This document shows positions 7,928 through 16,478 of a stretch of DNA of 64,000 bases, piece after piece. This DNA is from Armatimonadota bacterium (GTDB lineage Bacteria > Armatimonadota > Fimbriimonadia > Fimbriimonadales > Fimbriimonadaceae). The notes under the pieces were generated by a model. It made no database searches, was not told the origin of the DNA, and was given only the letters and a program-made list of their open reading frames with translations. The first letter of the stretch is position 1. Each line of letters opens with the position of its first letter. Location: positions 147,392-211,391 of the forward strand of contig JADFMN010000006.1 in assembly GCA_022563855.1 (NCBI GenBank), written 5' to 3'. Made by a program: the position numbers and the translations under genes.

Positions 7928-9708
7928 TCGGTGGCATCTCCTGGCGCAAGATACAGCAGCTTTTGCCCGCGTTTGAGCGCTGGCCGGTCCGCAGCCGTGA
8001 ACAGGTCCGGTTTGCCCTCTTCTGAAATCGTCGCGAGCAGGACGCGGTCTTCGCTGCCGGCTTTCAGATCGTCTTCGTTCTCTTCGGAAATCGTCATCGA
8101 GCGCGGTATCCAACCGCGCTCGTAGTAATCCTGCAGGCCGTCGAATCCGGTATCGAGGGAGAACAGAACTCGCCCACCGTGGTCCTTAGGAGATGGTTTC
8201 TCCTGTTCTTCATCGCCAGTTCTCGGAGCCATTCGATACACCCGGGCACGGCCGAACTCTTCAGCGCCGCGGTTGACCAAGAACATGTTGGCATTGTCGT
8301 TCGGCGTCAGGGCCAGCAGGCTCCCTATACCGTTGAGGTCCATCTCCTCGCGTTCGTCCTCGTGCAGAAAGTTGACAAGCTCCGCGTCTATGCCGCGCGA
8401 TCGGGCGAGTTCGACTTTCTCTTCGTTCGTGTCGATCAGCTTGACTTGCACATCGCAGTTCATCAACTCCTTCGCGAACTCTCGCGAGAAGGCGCTGGAG
8501 CCGACTAGCAGCAGGCCGTTCGGCTCTGGTTGCGCTAGTCCGAGTCGCCGCGCGATCGGCAATGCCGCGAACCCATAGATAACGACTGTGCTGACGACGA
8601 CGAGGAAGGTGTTGGTCATGATCGTGTCACCGTCGCCTCCGGTCAGTTTCAGCGCGAAGATCGAAGCGACCGCCGCCGCGACGATCCCGCGCGGCGCCAT
8701 GATCGACAGAAACACCTTCTCCTCCCGGCTAAGCCCCGATCGCAGCGTCGAAATGAAGACTGCGACAGGCCTCACGATTAAGATCAGCGCAGCTATGAAC
8801 AACGCGTGATGCCACTTGATATCGCCAAGGATGCTGGGCTGTAGGCGAGCGGCTAGAATCACGAACAGAGAGCTGATGAGAAGCACCCGCAAGTTCTCCT
8901 TGAACTCTAGGATGTGCCCGACCTTGACCCACTTCTGATTTGCGAGCGCGATTCCCATGACCGTGACCGCGACCAAGCCAGCTTCCGGCCTGAAGTGATT
9001 CGCCCCGACGTATGCCAGCACGACGAACGCGACGCTCGACGGACTGATAAGGAAGTCCGGTATCCAGAACTTCTTGAGCAGAATCACCGTGACCGCAGCG
9101 CCAGCCAGCCCTGCAACAGTGCCTACGCCGAAGGTCGAGACGAGGGCGATGATCGCTTCTTGGGGCGTATCGGCGCTGCCCTCCGCGAACAGGAACTCGT
9201 ATGTGAGAACGGCGGCGATAGCGCCGATCGGGTCGATCGTCAGCCCCTCCCACTTCAGTATCGTGCCGGACTTGCCGATCGGTCTCACGTGGCGGAGCAG
9301 CGGGCCGATCACAGTCGGGCCGGTGACGATCATGATCGCGCCAAATAGGATTGCCAGTTGGCGGTCCATTCCAAGAATCGCAATTGCAAAGACGGCTGAC
9401 AAGCTCCACGTCACGATCGATCCGACAACGACGAGCATCGACAGCGTCCTGCCCGTGCCGCGCAGCTCCCGAATCCGCAGACTCATACCCCCCTCGAAAA
9501 GGATGATCGCGACGGAGAGCGAGACGATCGCGATCAGCGAATCGCCAAGAACCTCGTCCGGCTTGAGGAAGCCGGTGACCGGCCCCATGATGATCCCGCC
9601 GAGCAGTAGGAGCACGATCGCCGGCAGGCGCACGCGCCAGGCGAACCACTGGCAGGCGATGCCGACGATGATGACGAGCGCGAGCGGCAACAGCGAGCTT
9701 TCGTCCAT
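7924..9708 (-). CDS. Cation:proton antiporter (CPA1-type) with C-terminal TrkA-N domain
   Basis: 594 aa integral membrane protein. The N-terminal ~390 residues hold about a dozen hydrophobic segments with CPA features (LLLGGIIMGPVTGF, ILFEGGMSLRI, GPTVIGPLLRH, GIVAAAVASIFAL). The C-terminal part is a RCK/TrkA-N nucleotide-binding domain (LLLVGSSAFSREFAKEL ... LIDTNEEKVELARS ... LTPNDNANMFLV). It probably exchanges Na+ or K+ for H+ across the inner membrane under nucleotide control. ATG 9708 is preferred over the TTG at 9711 because AGGAGGT ends 4 nt upstream. Its TAG stop overlaps the TAG of the FlhG-like gene on the other strand in a palindromic CTAG. Confidence 0.9.
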   Translation of the reverse strand: MDESSLLPLALVIIVGIACQWFAWRVRLPAIVLLLLGGIIMGPVTGFLKPDEVLGDSLIAIVSLSVAIILFEGGMSLRIRELRGTGRTLSMLVVVGSIVTWSLSAVFAIAILGMDRQLAILFGAIMIVTGPTVIGPLLRHVRPIGKSGTILKWEGLTIDPIGAIAAVLTYEFLFAEGSADTPQEAIIALVSTFGVGTVAGLAGAAVTVILLKKFWIPDFLISPSSVAFVVLAYVGANHFRPEAGLVAVTVMGIALANQKWVKVGHILEFKENLRVLLISSLFVILAARLQPSILGDIKWHHALFIAALILIVRPVAVFISTLRSGLSREEKVFLSIMAPRGIVAAAVASIFALKLTGGDGDTIMTNTFLVVVSTVVIYGFAALPIARRLGLAQPEPNGLLLVGSSAFSREFAKELMNCDVQVKLIDTNEEKVELARSRGIDAELVNFLHEDEREEMDLNGIGSLLALTPNDNANMFLVNRGAEEFGRARVYRMAPRTGDEEQEKPSPKDHGGRVLFSLDTGFDGLQDYYERGWIPRSMTISEENEDDLKAGSEDRVLLATISEEGKPDLFTAADRPALKRGQKLLYLAPGDATD

Positions 9709-9786
9709 CAAGACCTCCTAATATAGGGGTGAATCGTCGTTCTTAACTTTGAACTCACGCATTTCTGCTCTAGCCGCCAACAGCCG

Positions 9787-10038
9787 TTACTCCTTGGCCG
9801 CGGCGTCGATCGCGTTCAGAATACGGGTCGCCAGGCCATCAGGAAGATTCGTTGCCTGAACTTTTTCCCGCACGCACTTCAGCATTTTTTCTTCGAAGCT
9901 GTAGGCGCCCGCGCACCCTTCGCACGTCGCGAGGTGCGCCTCTAGCGACACAATGTCCTCTGGCGAGAGCTCTCGGTCCAAGTAATTTTGAAGACGTTCA
10001 AACGCTTCGTCGCACGAGCATGGAATCGGATCAGACAT
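9787..10038 (-). CDS. Zinc-finger anti-sigma factor
   Basis: 83 aa. A small protein with the ZAS signature HLATCEGC (HxxxCxxC) at about 35-42 and an upstream Cys-containing helix (CSCDEAFERLQNYLDRELS), typical of cytosolic anti-sigma factors that hold ECF sigmas. It has no transmembrane segment. It overlaps the sigma gene by 8 bp, the usual arrangement for such a pair. Whether it senses redox or only binds is not visible. Confidence 0.88.
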   Translation of the reverse strand: MSDPIPCSCDEAFERLQNYLDRELSPEDIVSLEAHLATCEGCAGAYSFEEKMLKCVREKVQATNLPDGLATRILNAIDAAAKE

Positions 10039-10603
10039 GACTTTCCTCCTGTTGGGCTTTCTTTACGATTCCCCTGGACTCAGCTAAGGTCCACAGCTTT
10101 TTCTGCAGCACCTTGCGGCCGCGGTGCAAGCGAGACCTGACGGTGCCGACTGGTATTTCTGCGACGTTCGCGATCTCTTCGTAACTAAAGTCATTCATGA
10201 AATATAGCAGGCAAACAACTCTGAACTCTTGCGGTAGTTCGTCGATGGCGATCTGCACTTCTTCTTGGTCGAGAGCGTCGATTACCTGACTGGCGCTGTC
10301 GCGCACGCCGGCCTTTTCAGACTCAGTGTAAAGGAACAGGTCCTCTGCATCATCGAGAGAGACCGTTTGGCCGCGCCTTGCCTCCTTCTCCTTCGCCTTG
10401 TAGAACTTGTTCGTGAGGATCCTCATGAACCACGCCTTGAAGTTCGTGCCCTCCGTGAAGGTGTGGATGCTCTTGAAGGCCTGGATGGACGCGTCCTGAA
10501 CGAGGTCCATAGCGTCGTCCTGGTTGTGCGTCAGCTTGACCGCATAACCGTATCCGACCTGCAGCACAGGTTGGAGCAATCGCTCGAAAGCGTCTCGTTC
10601 CAT
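10031..10603 (-). CDS. RNA polymerase ECF sigma factor (sigma-70 family)
   Basis: 190 aa from ATG 10603; an ATG at 10624 adds 7 residues and neither has a clear Shine-Dalgarno. Region 2 is visible as DAMDLVQDASIQAFKS ... NFKAWFMRILTNKFY, and region 4 as ELPQEFRVVCLLYFMNDFSYEEIANVAEIPVGTVRSRLHRG (only the core is diagnostic). It directs RNA polymerase to a small regulon and is followed by its anti-sigma with overlap, so the pair probably controls its own transcription. The upstream DNA is repeat-rich and I cannot identify its promoter. Confidence 0.93.
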   Translation of the reverse strand: MERDAFERLLQPVLQVGYGYAVKLTHNQDDAMDLVQDASIQAFKSIHTFTEGTNFKAWFMRILTNKFYKAKEKEARRGQTVSLDDAEDLFLYTESEKAGVRDSASQVIDALDQEEVQIAIDELPQEFRVVCLLYFMNDFSYEEIANVAEIPVGTVRSRLHRGRKVLQKKLWTLAESRGIVKKAQQEESHV

Positions 10604-10624
10604 GTTATGGCGATAGTTTAGCAT

Positions 10625-10906
10625 TTGGGGGGAGGTTCGGGAGTTCGGGTTGGTTCGGGTTGGTTCGTGTGACTCGGGACTCGGGACTTGGGACTCGGGA
10701 CTTCTGAAGCGCCGATGGAGGGTCGTCCTCCTGGGCGACCTTAGCTTTCGCGCGCTGCGAACTTCGGACTAAGAGTCCGAAGGCCGGGATGCGGACTAAG
10801 AGTCCGCGCTCCAACGGGACACGGACAAACCCTTCGGGCCTGACCGTGGCACACGGCTCGTGCACCTCGCACCTCGCACCTCGCACCTCGTACCTCGTAC
10901 CCTCCC
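10625..10906. repeat. Intergenic simple-repeat tract
   Basis: 282 bp without a gene. It holds GGTTCGGG-type repeats (10635-10665), a GGGACTC run (10672-10702), two related pieces around the words AAGAGTCCG, and a 7-bp tandem (GCACCTC, six copies, 10862-10904). The same word families recur near 18.6, 33.4-34.1 and 38.8-38.97 kb, so these are dispersed repeats rather than local slippage alone. Confidence 0.8.
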
Positions 10907-12127
10907 TCATCCCTTCAGCCCAGTCGCAGCGATGCCCTGGATGAACAGCCTCTGTGTGAAGAAGAACAGGATGATGACCGGTGCAAGGACGACTGTCGAC
11001 GCCGCCATGAGCAGGTGCCACTGCGCGCCCTGCTGGCTCCGATAGAAGTTCAGGCCGAGCGAGAGGGTGAAGTGCTCCTGGCTATGGAGGTAAATGAGCG
11101 GGCCGAGGAAGTCGTTCCACGACGACATGAACGCGAAGAGCGCAACGACCGCCAGCGCGGGCTTGGTGAGCGGCAGGATGACCTTGTAGTAGATGCCCCA
11201 CTCGCTGCAGCCGTCGATCTTCGCGGCCTCGCTCAGCTCGTTCGGGATCGACTTGTAGAACTGCCTCAGAAGGAAGATGCTGAAAGCGCTGCCGAACCAC
11301 GCCGGCACCCAGAGCGGACGAAACGTACCGGCCCAGTCGAGCTTCACGAACAGGGTGAACAGCGGCACCATGATGACGGGGAAGGGGATCATCATGGTCG
11401 CGAGGGTGAGAGCGAAGACAAGGTCGCGCCCCGGCCAGCGGAGCCGCGCGAACGAATAGGCGACGATCGAATTGGAGATCACCACGCCGCCCACGAAAAG
11501 GATGCAGAACAGAATCGTGTTGCGCGCGTAAACCAGGAACGGTTTGTAACCGAGCGTCTGTTCGCCGTATGAAATCGCGTCGGCGAAGTTGTGGAACTGG
11601 AACGAGACCTCTTTGACCGGTCGTAAGTCGTCTTTCGGAACTTCGAGCACCGTCCCGGCCTCGGAGGACGAGCCGATGATCTCGAACTGTGCGATACCGT
11701 CCTCTTCCGACCTGATGAAGCCGGGAAAGACGAGGCCGTCGCGGTCGAATTCATAGACGCCAGTGGTCTTCGGCACCTCTTTCAGGGCCGACCGGTCCAT
11801 CGGGATCTTCTTGTAGAGCTGTCCCGGCGGGTCTGTGATGAGGAACTCGACTTGGCCGTTCTCGATCTCCCCGCTGATCTTGCCGCGCACGGTCTGGCCG
11901 AGGTGCTCGGTCTCGTAGATCGGATCGTCCGCATCGAAGTACTCGTGCTTGACCTGCTCCATCGGGATGAAGTTGATCTCGCTGGTCGCGGTCTCTTCAA
12001 TGACCTTGAGCGAGGTCGAAAGCATCCAGACGAGCGGGATGATGAATACGCAGCCCAGGGCGATCAGCACTGCGTGGATGACCGCGTGCTGGGCTAGGCT
12101 GCTCCTGCTCTTCCTCCTCTTCGCCAT
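10907..12127 (-). CDS. Sugar ABC transporter permease (MalG type) with large extracytoplasmic insertion
   Basis: 406 aa, about 120 longer than typical MalG-type permeases (~280). TM1 (about 16-38) is followed by a polar, acidic stretch of roughly 150 residues before TM2, which is the extra domain. The rest is a normal binding-protein-dependent permease with the EAA loop (LSEAAKIDGCSEWGIYYKVILP) that docks the ATPase. It starts 4 bp after the MalF-type gene. No ATPase is encoded in this cluster, so a shared MsmK/UgpC-type ATPase elsewhere is likely. Substrate unknown. Confidence 0.9.
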   Translation of the reverse strand: MAKRRKSRSSLAQHAVIHAVLIALGCVFIIPLVWMLSTSLKVIEETATSEINFIPMEQVKHEYFDADDPIYETEHLGQTVRGKISGEIENGQVEFLITDPPGQLYKKIPMDRSALKEVPKTTGVYEFDRDGLVFPGFIRSEEDGIAQFEIIGSSSEAGTVLEVPKDDLRPVKEVSFQFHNFADAISYGEQTLGYKPFLVYARNTILFCILFVGGVVISNSIVAYSFARLRWPGRDLVFALTLATMMIPFPVIMVPLFTLFVKLDWAGTFRPLWVPAWFGSAFSIFLLRQFYKSIPNELSEAAKIDGCSEWGIYYKVILPLTKPALAVVALFAFMSSWNDFLGPLIYLHSQEHFTLSLGLNFYRSQQGAQWHLLMAASTVVLAPVIILFFFTQRLFIQGIAATGLKG

Positions 12128-12131
12128 CTGA

Positions 12132-13013
12132 TTACCCGCCCTCGTAGTGAACGAACTTATCGCTCTTTTTGAGCGCGAAGACAGTCAGGAAGAAGATGAT
12201 GATGAACATGATCCACGCCATCGCGCTCGCGTACCCCATCTTGTTGTAGTTGAACGCGTTGTCGTAGATGTACATCGAGTAGAAGTAGATCGACCGGGCG
12301 GGTGCCCCGGTCGAGGACATGACGAACGGCTGTGTGAAGATCTGCAGCGAGCCGATGATGCTCATGATCACGTTGAACAGGATCACGGGCGAGATCAGCG
12401 GGATCGTGACGTGCAACGTCTTCTTCCACGCGGTCGCGCCGTCGATGTCGGCAGCTTCGTAGAGCGACAGCGGAACCTCCTGCAGGCCGGCAAGGTAGAT
12501 GATCATCGCGTTGCCGACTCCCCAGAGTGACATGAACACGATCGCGGGCTTCGACCAGCGAACGTCGCCGAGCCAGTTCGGCCCGTCGATGCCGACCCAG
12601 CCGAGCATGGTGTTGATCAGCCCGTACTCGCCATTGAACAGCCACAGCCACAGGATGACCAACGACACGACCGGCACGAGCGAGGGGACGAAGAAAACCG
12701 TGCGGTAGATCGACATGAACCGCACCTTGGTGTTCAAGAGCAGCGCAAGCCCCAGCGCGACGACCGTGGCAAGCGGAATGAACAGTGCGGCGAAGAAGAG
12801 CGTGTTGAAAAGCGACTTCCAGAACACCTCGTCGGCGATCAGCGTCGAGTAGTTCTCGAGCCCGACCCAGATCGGCGGGTTGAGGACGGAGTAGGAGGTG
12901 AAGCTGAAGTAGATCGACGCGAAGATCGGATAGGCGAGGAACATGCCGAAGCCGATGAACCAGGGGATCGCGAAGACGTAGCCCGCCCTCGCCTCTTTGG
13001 TCCGGATGCTCAC
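12132..13013 (-). CDS. Sugar ABC transporter permease (MalF type)
   Basis: 293 aa from a GTG start at 13013 that overlaps the stop of the binding-protein gene (GTGA); the frame is open further upstream but that part lies inside the neighbour. Six hydrophobic segments are visible, beginning AGYVFAIPWFIGFGMFLAYPIF, and the EAA loop is YEAADIDGATAWKKTLHVTIPLISP. It forms the translocation pore with the MalG-type partner. Confidence 0.92.
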   Translation of the reverse strand: MSIRTKEARAGYVFAIPWFIGFGMFLAYPIFASIYFSFTSYSVLNPPIWVGLENYSTLIADEVFWKSLFNTLFFAALFIPLATVVALGLALLLNTKVRFMSIYRTVFFVPSLVPVVSLVILWLWLFNGEYGLINTMLGWVGIDGPNWLGDVRWSKPAIVFMSLWGVGNAMIIYLAGLQEVPLSLYEAADIDGATAWKKTLHVTIPLISPVILFNVIMSIIGSLQIFTQPFVMSSTGAPARSIYFYSMYIYDNAFNYNKMGYASAMAWIMFIIIFFLTVFALKKSDKFVHYEGG

Positions 13014-14347
13014 CGTTGCGCCTCCTGCCTGATCTTGCTCTCGCGCAGGTACTTGTCGAGCATGGGCTGGACGCGCCTTTTGACCATGTCCATCGCCTCT
13101 TGTGGGTCCATGCCGTTGATGTAGACCTCGTCGAAGGCGTTTTGCAGTTCTGCCTGATACTCGGGCCAGATCGCGATCTTGGGCACGGAGACCGCGTTCG
13201 GGCCTTTCGCAAGCTCCGTGAAGAGCCGGATGCGCGGGTTGGGGTGCTGCTCGTAGAACTCGTCGCTGGCTTCGGCGAGCGGCGAGTGCTTGCGCTGGCC
13301 GAGGCAGAGCAGCTCCATGGCGTGCTGCGACTGCACGAACTTGATGAACTCGAACGCTTCCTTCGGGTGCTTTGCTCCGCGCGGGATGACGAGGATGTCG
13401 GCCTCTGCGATCGTCATATTTGCAAGGTCTGGGCGGCTCGCGGGGTGGGGGAACGGCACCGCGTCCCACTCCAGGTCGGGGTTGTACGTGTTGATGAAGT
13501 TCGACATCCAAACGCCCTGCAGGACCATGGCGACCTTCTCGTCCATGAAGGCGTTCTGTGGAGAGGCGAACTTGCCGAACCCGCTCTTGAAGTTCTGCAG
13601 GTTGCCAGTCCCGAACTGTTGCGCGTGCTTCTGCACCCAACGCATCGCTTCGACGATCTCGGGCTCGTTGCAGGTGATCTGCGACTCGCCGTCCCAGAGC
13701 CGACCGCCGAAGAAGTAGCCCCACGCCCAGTTCCACCAGCCCGGTTCGGCGTGCATGAACCCGCTCTGAACGATCGAGCCGTTCTTGCCGATCTTAGTCA
13801 GTGCCTTGGAGTACTCGTCCAGCTCTTCGATCGTCTTCGGCGGCGAGTCGGCGTCGAGCCCAGCGTTGCGGAACATCGCCTTGTTGTAGTGCAGCGCGTT
13901 CGTCGCAGGCGTGGTCGGAAGAGCGTAGATCTTGCCCTGGAAGACGCCGAGGTCCCAGTAGACGGCGATGTAGTCGTCGCGGGTGATGCCGGCATCTTTG
14001 CAGAACTCGTCGAGCGGAATGATCGCGTTGTCGTGGACGTACTGCGCGACGTTGAAGCTGTAGAGCCCCGCGACGTCGGGCGGGACCCCCGCCGAGGTCG
14101 CCAGCATGGTCTTCTGGTGGATGCTCGAGACAGGGAGCAGATCGACGTAGATATCGTCCTGCGAGTCGTTGAACTCGTCTACGACCCGCTTGATCGCCTC
14201 GAACTCGATGTCGGACCACTTCTCCCAATAGCTGATCCGGACCCTGTCTTTGATCTCCTTCGGCCTGACGATTACTTCGCTTGCCCAGAAAGCGCCGATC
14301 ACGAGAACGACGGCCAACAGAGGAACGAGCTTGCCAAGGGTTTTCAT
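13010..14347 (-). CDS. Extracellular sugar-binding protein (ABC transporter, UgpB/MalE type)
   Basis: 445 aa from ATG 14347 (an upstream in-frame extension to 14425 lacks a signal sequence). An N-terminal membrane anchor or signal (KLVPLLAVVLVIGAFWASEVI) has no lipobox Cys. The body has the family 1 solute-binding pattern: ISYWEKWSDIE, FNDSQDDIYV, and YALPTTPATNALHYNK. First gene of the three-gene importer, with stop/start overlap to the MalF-type permease. Ligand unknown; carbohydrate is inferred from the permease family. Confidence 0.9.
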   Translation of the reverse strand: MKTLGKLVPLLAVVLVIGAFWASEVIVRPKEIKDRVRISYWEKWSDIEFEAIKRVVDEFNDSQDDIYVDLLPVSSIHQKTMLATSAGVPPDVAGLYSFNVAQYVHDNAIIPLDEFCKDAGITRDDYIAVYWDLGVFQGKIYALPTTPATNALHYNKAMFRNAGLDADSPPKTIEELDEYSKALTKIGKNGSIVQSGFMHAEPGWWNWAWGYFFGGRLWDGESQITCNEPEIVEAMRWVQKHAQQFGTGNLQNFKSGFGKFASPQNAFMDEKVAMVLQGVWMSNFINTYNPDLEWDAVPFPHPASRPDLANMTIAEADILVIPRGAKHPKEAFEFIKFVQSQHAMELLCLGQRKHSPLAEASDEFYEQHPNPRIRLFTELAKGPNAVSVPKIAIWPEYQAELQNAFDEVYINGMDPQEAMDMVKRRVQPMLDKYLRESKIRQEAQR

Positions 14348-14473
14348 GCCGGTCGTTAGCTCAAGTCCATGATACCGGCTTGTTTCGGCGCCTTCGTTCG
14401 CGCGGGCCAATCTATTCGGGAACAAATCTGCGGAAATCGGAATTGTGAGATTGGGCGCTCCAGGAGTCCACCG

Positions 14474-15505
14474 ATGAGACCATTTACTCTATCAATTTTG
14501 GTTGTCCTCGCGTTCGTTATGGGATGCGATGAAGAAGCTTCGTTAGCTAAGGCACAAGACGCAAGCTCAGGATTCAACAAGGCGAACATTCCGTCAGACC
14601 TAGCGATCTTGCTGCCGCGCGATGGGATCATGGCGATCTGGGATCCGGTGTTCGTCTCGGCCGCCGAAGCGAATATGCCGGACGATGCCGAGGTGATCGG
14701 CTTCGTGCACAACGGCGAGGCGCACGCTTACTCGATCAATCTGCTGGACGGGCACGAGATCGTGAACGACGTCGTCGGCGGCGAACGGATCGCTGCAACG
14801 TGGTGACCCCTGTGCTCCTCGGCTATCGTGTATAGCCGCATGCTGGACGGAAAGGAATTGACGATCGGTGTCAGCGGGATGCTGTGGAAGAACTCGCTCG
14901 TCATGTACGATCGCGAGACGGAGACGCTTTGGTCGCACTTCACCGGCGAAGGGTTGGCCGGTCCGAACAAGGGCAAGACGCTCAAGATGCTACGATCGAC
15001 GCCCCGCGTGAAGTGGCCGGATTGGGTAGCAGCGTATCCGGACACTAAGGTGCTGAAAGTCGACGGCATGACGCACAAGGTTGTCAGTCGATATGCCGGG
15101 TACTTCCGCGATCCCTCGAAATTTGGAATGAGGCCTGTAGAGAACAGTGATAAGCGGCTACGGGGCAAAGCTTTGGTGCTGGGGGTTCTCGTCGGCGACA
15201 CCAGAACCGCCATCTCGTTCGACTTGCTAGCTGAAGAAGTCATCGTCGAGGCGAATGTCGGCGGCCAGAGAATTGCGGTTTACATGGACTCCGAGACCAG
15301 GCTGTTCGGTGCGGTCGAACTGCCGGACGGCGTCGAAGTCACAGACGTCAGCGAAAGGAGAATCACGACGTCCGACGGCAAGTCGTACTCTGCCGCAGAC
15401 GGCCAGGGCGACGGCGACAGTCTGACGATGCTGCCCGCTATCCGCACGTTCTGGTTTGCGTGGTCGGACCACCACCCGGAAACGGAACTGATCACCGGCC
15501 GTTGA
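14474..15505 (+). CDS. DUF3179 lipoprotein, candidate selenoprotein with in-frame UGA in the CPLC motif
   Basis: The frame is open from ATG 14474 (AGGAG 7 nt upstream) to TGA 15503, except for one TGA at 14804-14806. Readthrough gives 343 aa. The N-terminus is a lipoprotein signal (FVMGC, Cys18). DUF3179 proteins have a conserved C-P-L-C motif right after GG-x-x-x-x-x-T-W/Y; here that position reads A-T-W-(UGA)-P-L-C-S-S-A-I-V, so the codon for the first Cys (residue 111) is UGA. Downstream the family sequence continues intact (ELTIGVSGML, LVMYDRETETLWSHFTGE, AGPNKG) for 232 codons. A hairpin 14 nt after the UGA fits a bacterial SECIS. Alternatives are a nonsense mutation or a base error. Function of the family is unknown. 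It converges with the FGE-like gene, overlapping by 14 bp. Confidence 0.72.
14820..14838 (+). promoter_or_regulatory. Putative bacterial SECIS hairpin
   Basis: A perfect 7-bp stem (CGGCUAU / AUAGCCG) closes a 5-nt loop CGUGU, beginning 14 nt after the in-frame UGA at 14804. The loop starts 21 nt after the UGA and has a G at its second position; commonly used bacterial SECIS criteria are a G in the first two loop positions and a UGA-to-loop distance of about 16-37 nt. It lies within the coding frame of the DUF3179 protein, as bacterial SECIS elements do. Not tested by folding. Confidence 0.5.
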
Positions 15506-16478
15506 CGACGCAGCGAAAGCCGGTGTGACTGTGGCTGTCAGTCGGCGGAGTCTTCATGCGCGTCGACGGGAGAAATCCGCTGCAGTACGTCTCATGGCAC
15601 AGGAACGAACCGCCACGGATCGTTTTCTTCGGGCTGTTCGGTTCGTCGGGGTCTAGGCTGCTGTTCGGGCCTGTTGGGTTGTCCTTTGGACTGTTCGAGT
15701 AGTAGTCGTAGCGGTACCAGTCGGTGCACCACTCCCAGACGTTGCCAGCCATGTCGTAAAGCCCGAGTGAGTTGGGTGGAAACGATCCGACCGGCGCGGT
15801 CGCTTCGTAGCCGTCTTTGACGGTGTTGTTGTAAGGGAACTCGCCGTGAAAGATGTTCGCCTGCGGGAGTTTCGGGTCGCCGGTCAGTCCCTTCTTCGCG
15901 GCGTACTCCCACTGCGCCTCGGTCGGCAGCGATTTTCCCGCCCATTCCGCGTACGCCATCGCGTCCTCCCAGCTGACGTGCACGACAGGGTGGTCCATGC
16001 GGCCCTCGATGTCGCTGCCTGGGCCTTCAGGGTGTCGCCAGTTCGTGCCGTCTCTGATCTCCCACCAGGCTGAGACGTTGCGCAGATCGACTGGCCCTTC
16101 GCTCCCAGTGAACACGATCGAGTTCTTGAAGTCGTCCGCGCTGGTCTTGTAATCTGTTTCCTCGACGAACTTTGCGAACTGCTCGTTTGTGACTTCGTGC
16201 GTCTCCATCCAGAACCCGTTGACGGTGACTTCATGCACCGGTCGTTCGTCTGGCTTGTTGTCGTTCGATCCCATTTGGAATGCGCCGCCTTCGACGTAGA
16301 CCATGTTGGAGAGGTCTGGGTCGATCGGATTTGTTCGGATTTGTTCGGTTTTGTTCGGACTTGTGTCTTCGGGTTTGCCGGCAGTGTCAGTTCCTTCTCC
16401 ACAGCTTGAAACTAAGATGAGCCCCAAAAGCAAAACCGGACTAACCCGGACCACCCCGGACAAAACCGAACGTGGCAT
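15492..16478 (-). CDS. Formylglycine-generating-enzyme-type (SUMF1) lipoprotein
   Basis: 328 aa from ATG 16478, which overlaps the fucosidase stop (TGATG). Lipoprotein signal with lipobox LVSSC (Cys26), a spacer, then the FGE-sulfatase fold: VYVEGGAFQMGS, HEVTNEQFAKFV, PVVHVSWEDAMAYAEWAGK, LPTEAQWEYAAK, LYDMAGNVWEWC and RGGSFLCHETYCSGF. The two Cys of CHETYC (294 and 299) match the copper-binding active-site pair of true FGE (CxxxxC), which many SUMF1-like proteins lack. No sulfatase with a CxPxR motif is seen in the window. The spacer (PNKTEQIRTNPIDP) is encoded by four copies of a dispersed decamer. Confidence 0.85.
   Translation of the reverse strand: MPRSVLSGVVRVSPVLLLGLILVSSCGEGTDTAGKPEDTSPNKTEQIRTNPIDPDLSNMVYVEGGAFQMGSNDNKPDERPVHEVTVNGFWMETHEVTNEQFAKFVEETDYKTSADDFKNSIVFTGSEGPVDLRNVSAWWEIRDGTNWRHPEGPGSDIEGRMDHPVVHVSWEDAMAYAEWAGKSLPTEAQWEYAAKKGLTGDPKLPQANIFHGEFPYNNTVKDGYEATAPVGSFPPNSLGLYDMAGNVWEWCTDWYRYDYYSNSPKDNPTGPNSSLDPDEPNSPKKTIRGGSFLCHETYCSGFLPSTRMKTPPTDSHSHTGFRCVVNGR
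16326..16365. repeat. CGGATTTGTT decamer repeat inside the FGE-like lipoprotein gene
   Basis: Four near-perfect 10-bp units lie in frame between the lipobox and the catalytic domain. The reverse complement of the same unit forms the array at 33991-34040. Confidence 0.85.

Noticed and set aside
13016..14359. 447-codon plus-strand ORF
   Set aside because: Exact antisense of the sugar-binding protein; no family features. It arises from GC-rich codon bias.
14828..15505. Separate gene starting at ATG 14828 after the TGA
   Set aside because: It would start inside the DUF3179 core, without a Shine-Dalgarno, signal peptide or the N-terminal third. Same frame as the upstream part, so one interrupted or recoded gene is the better reading.
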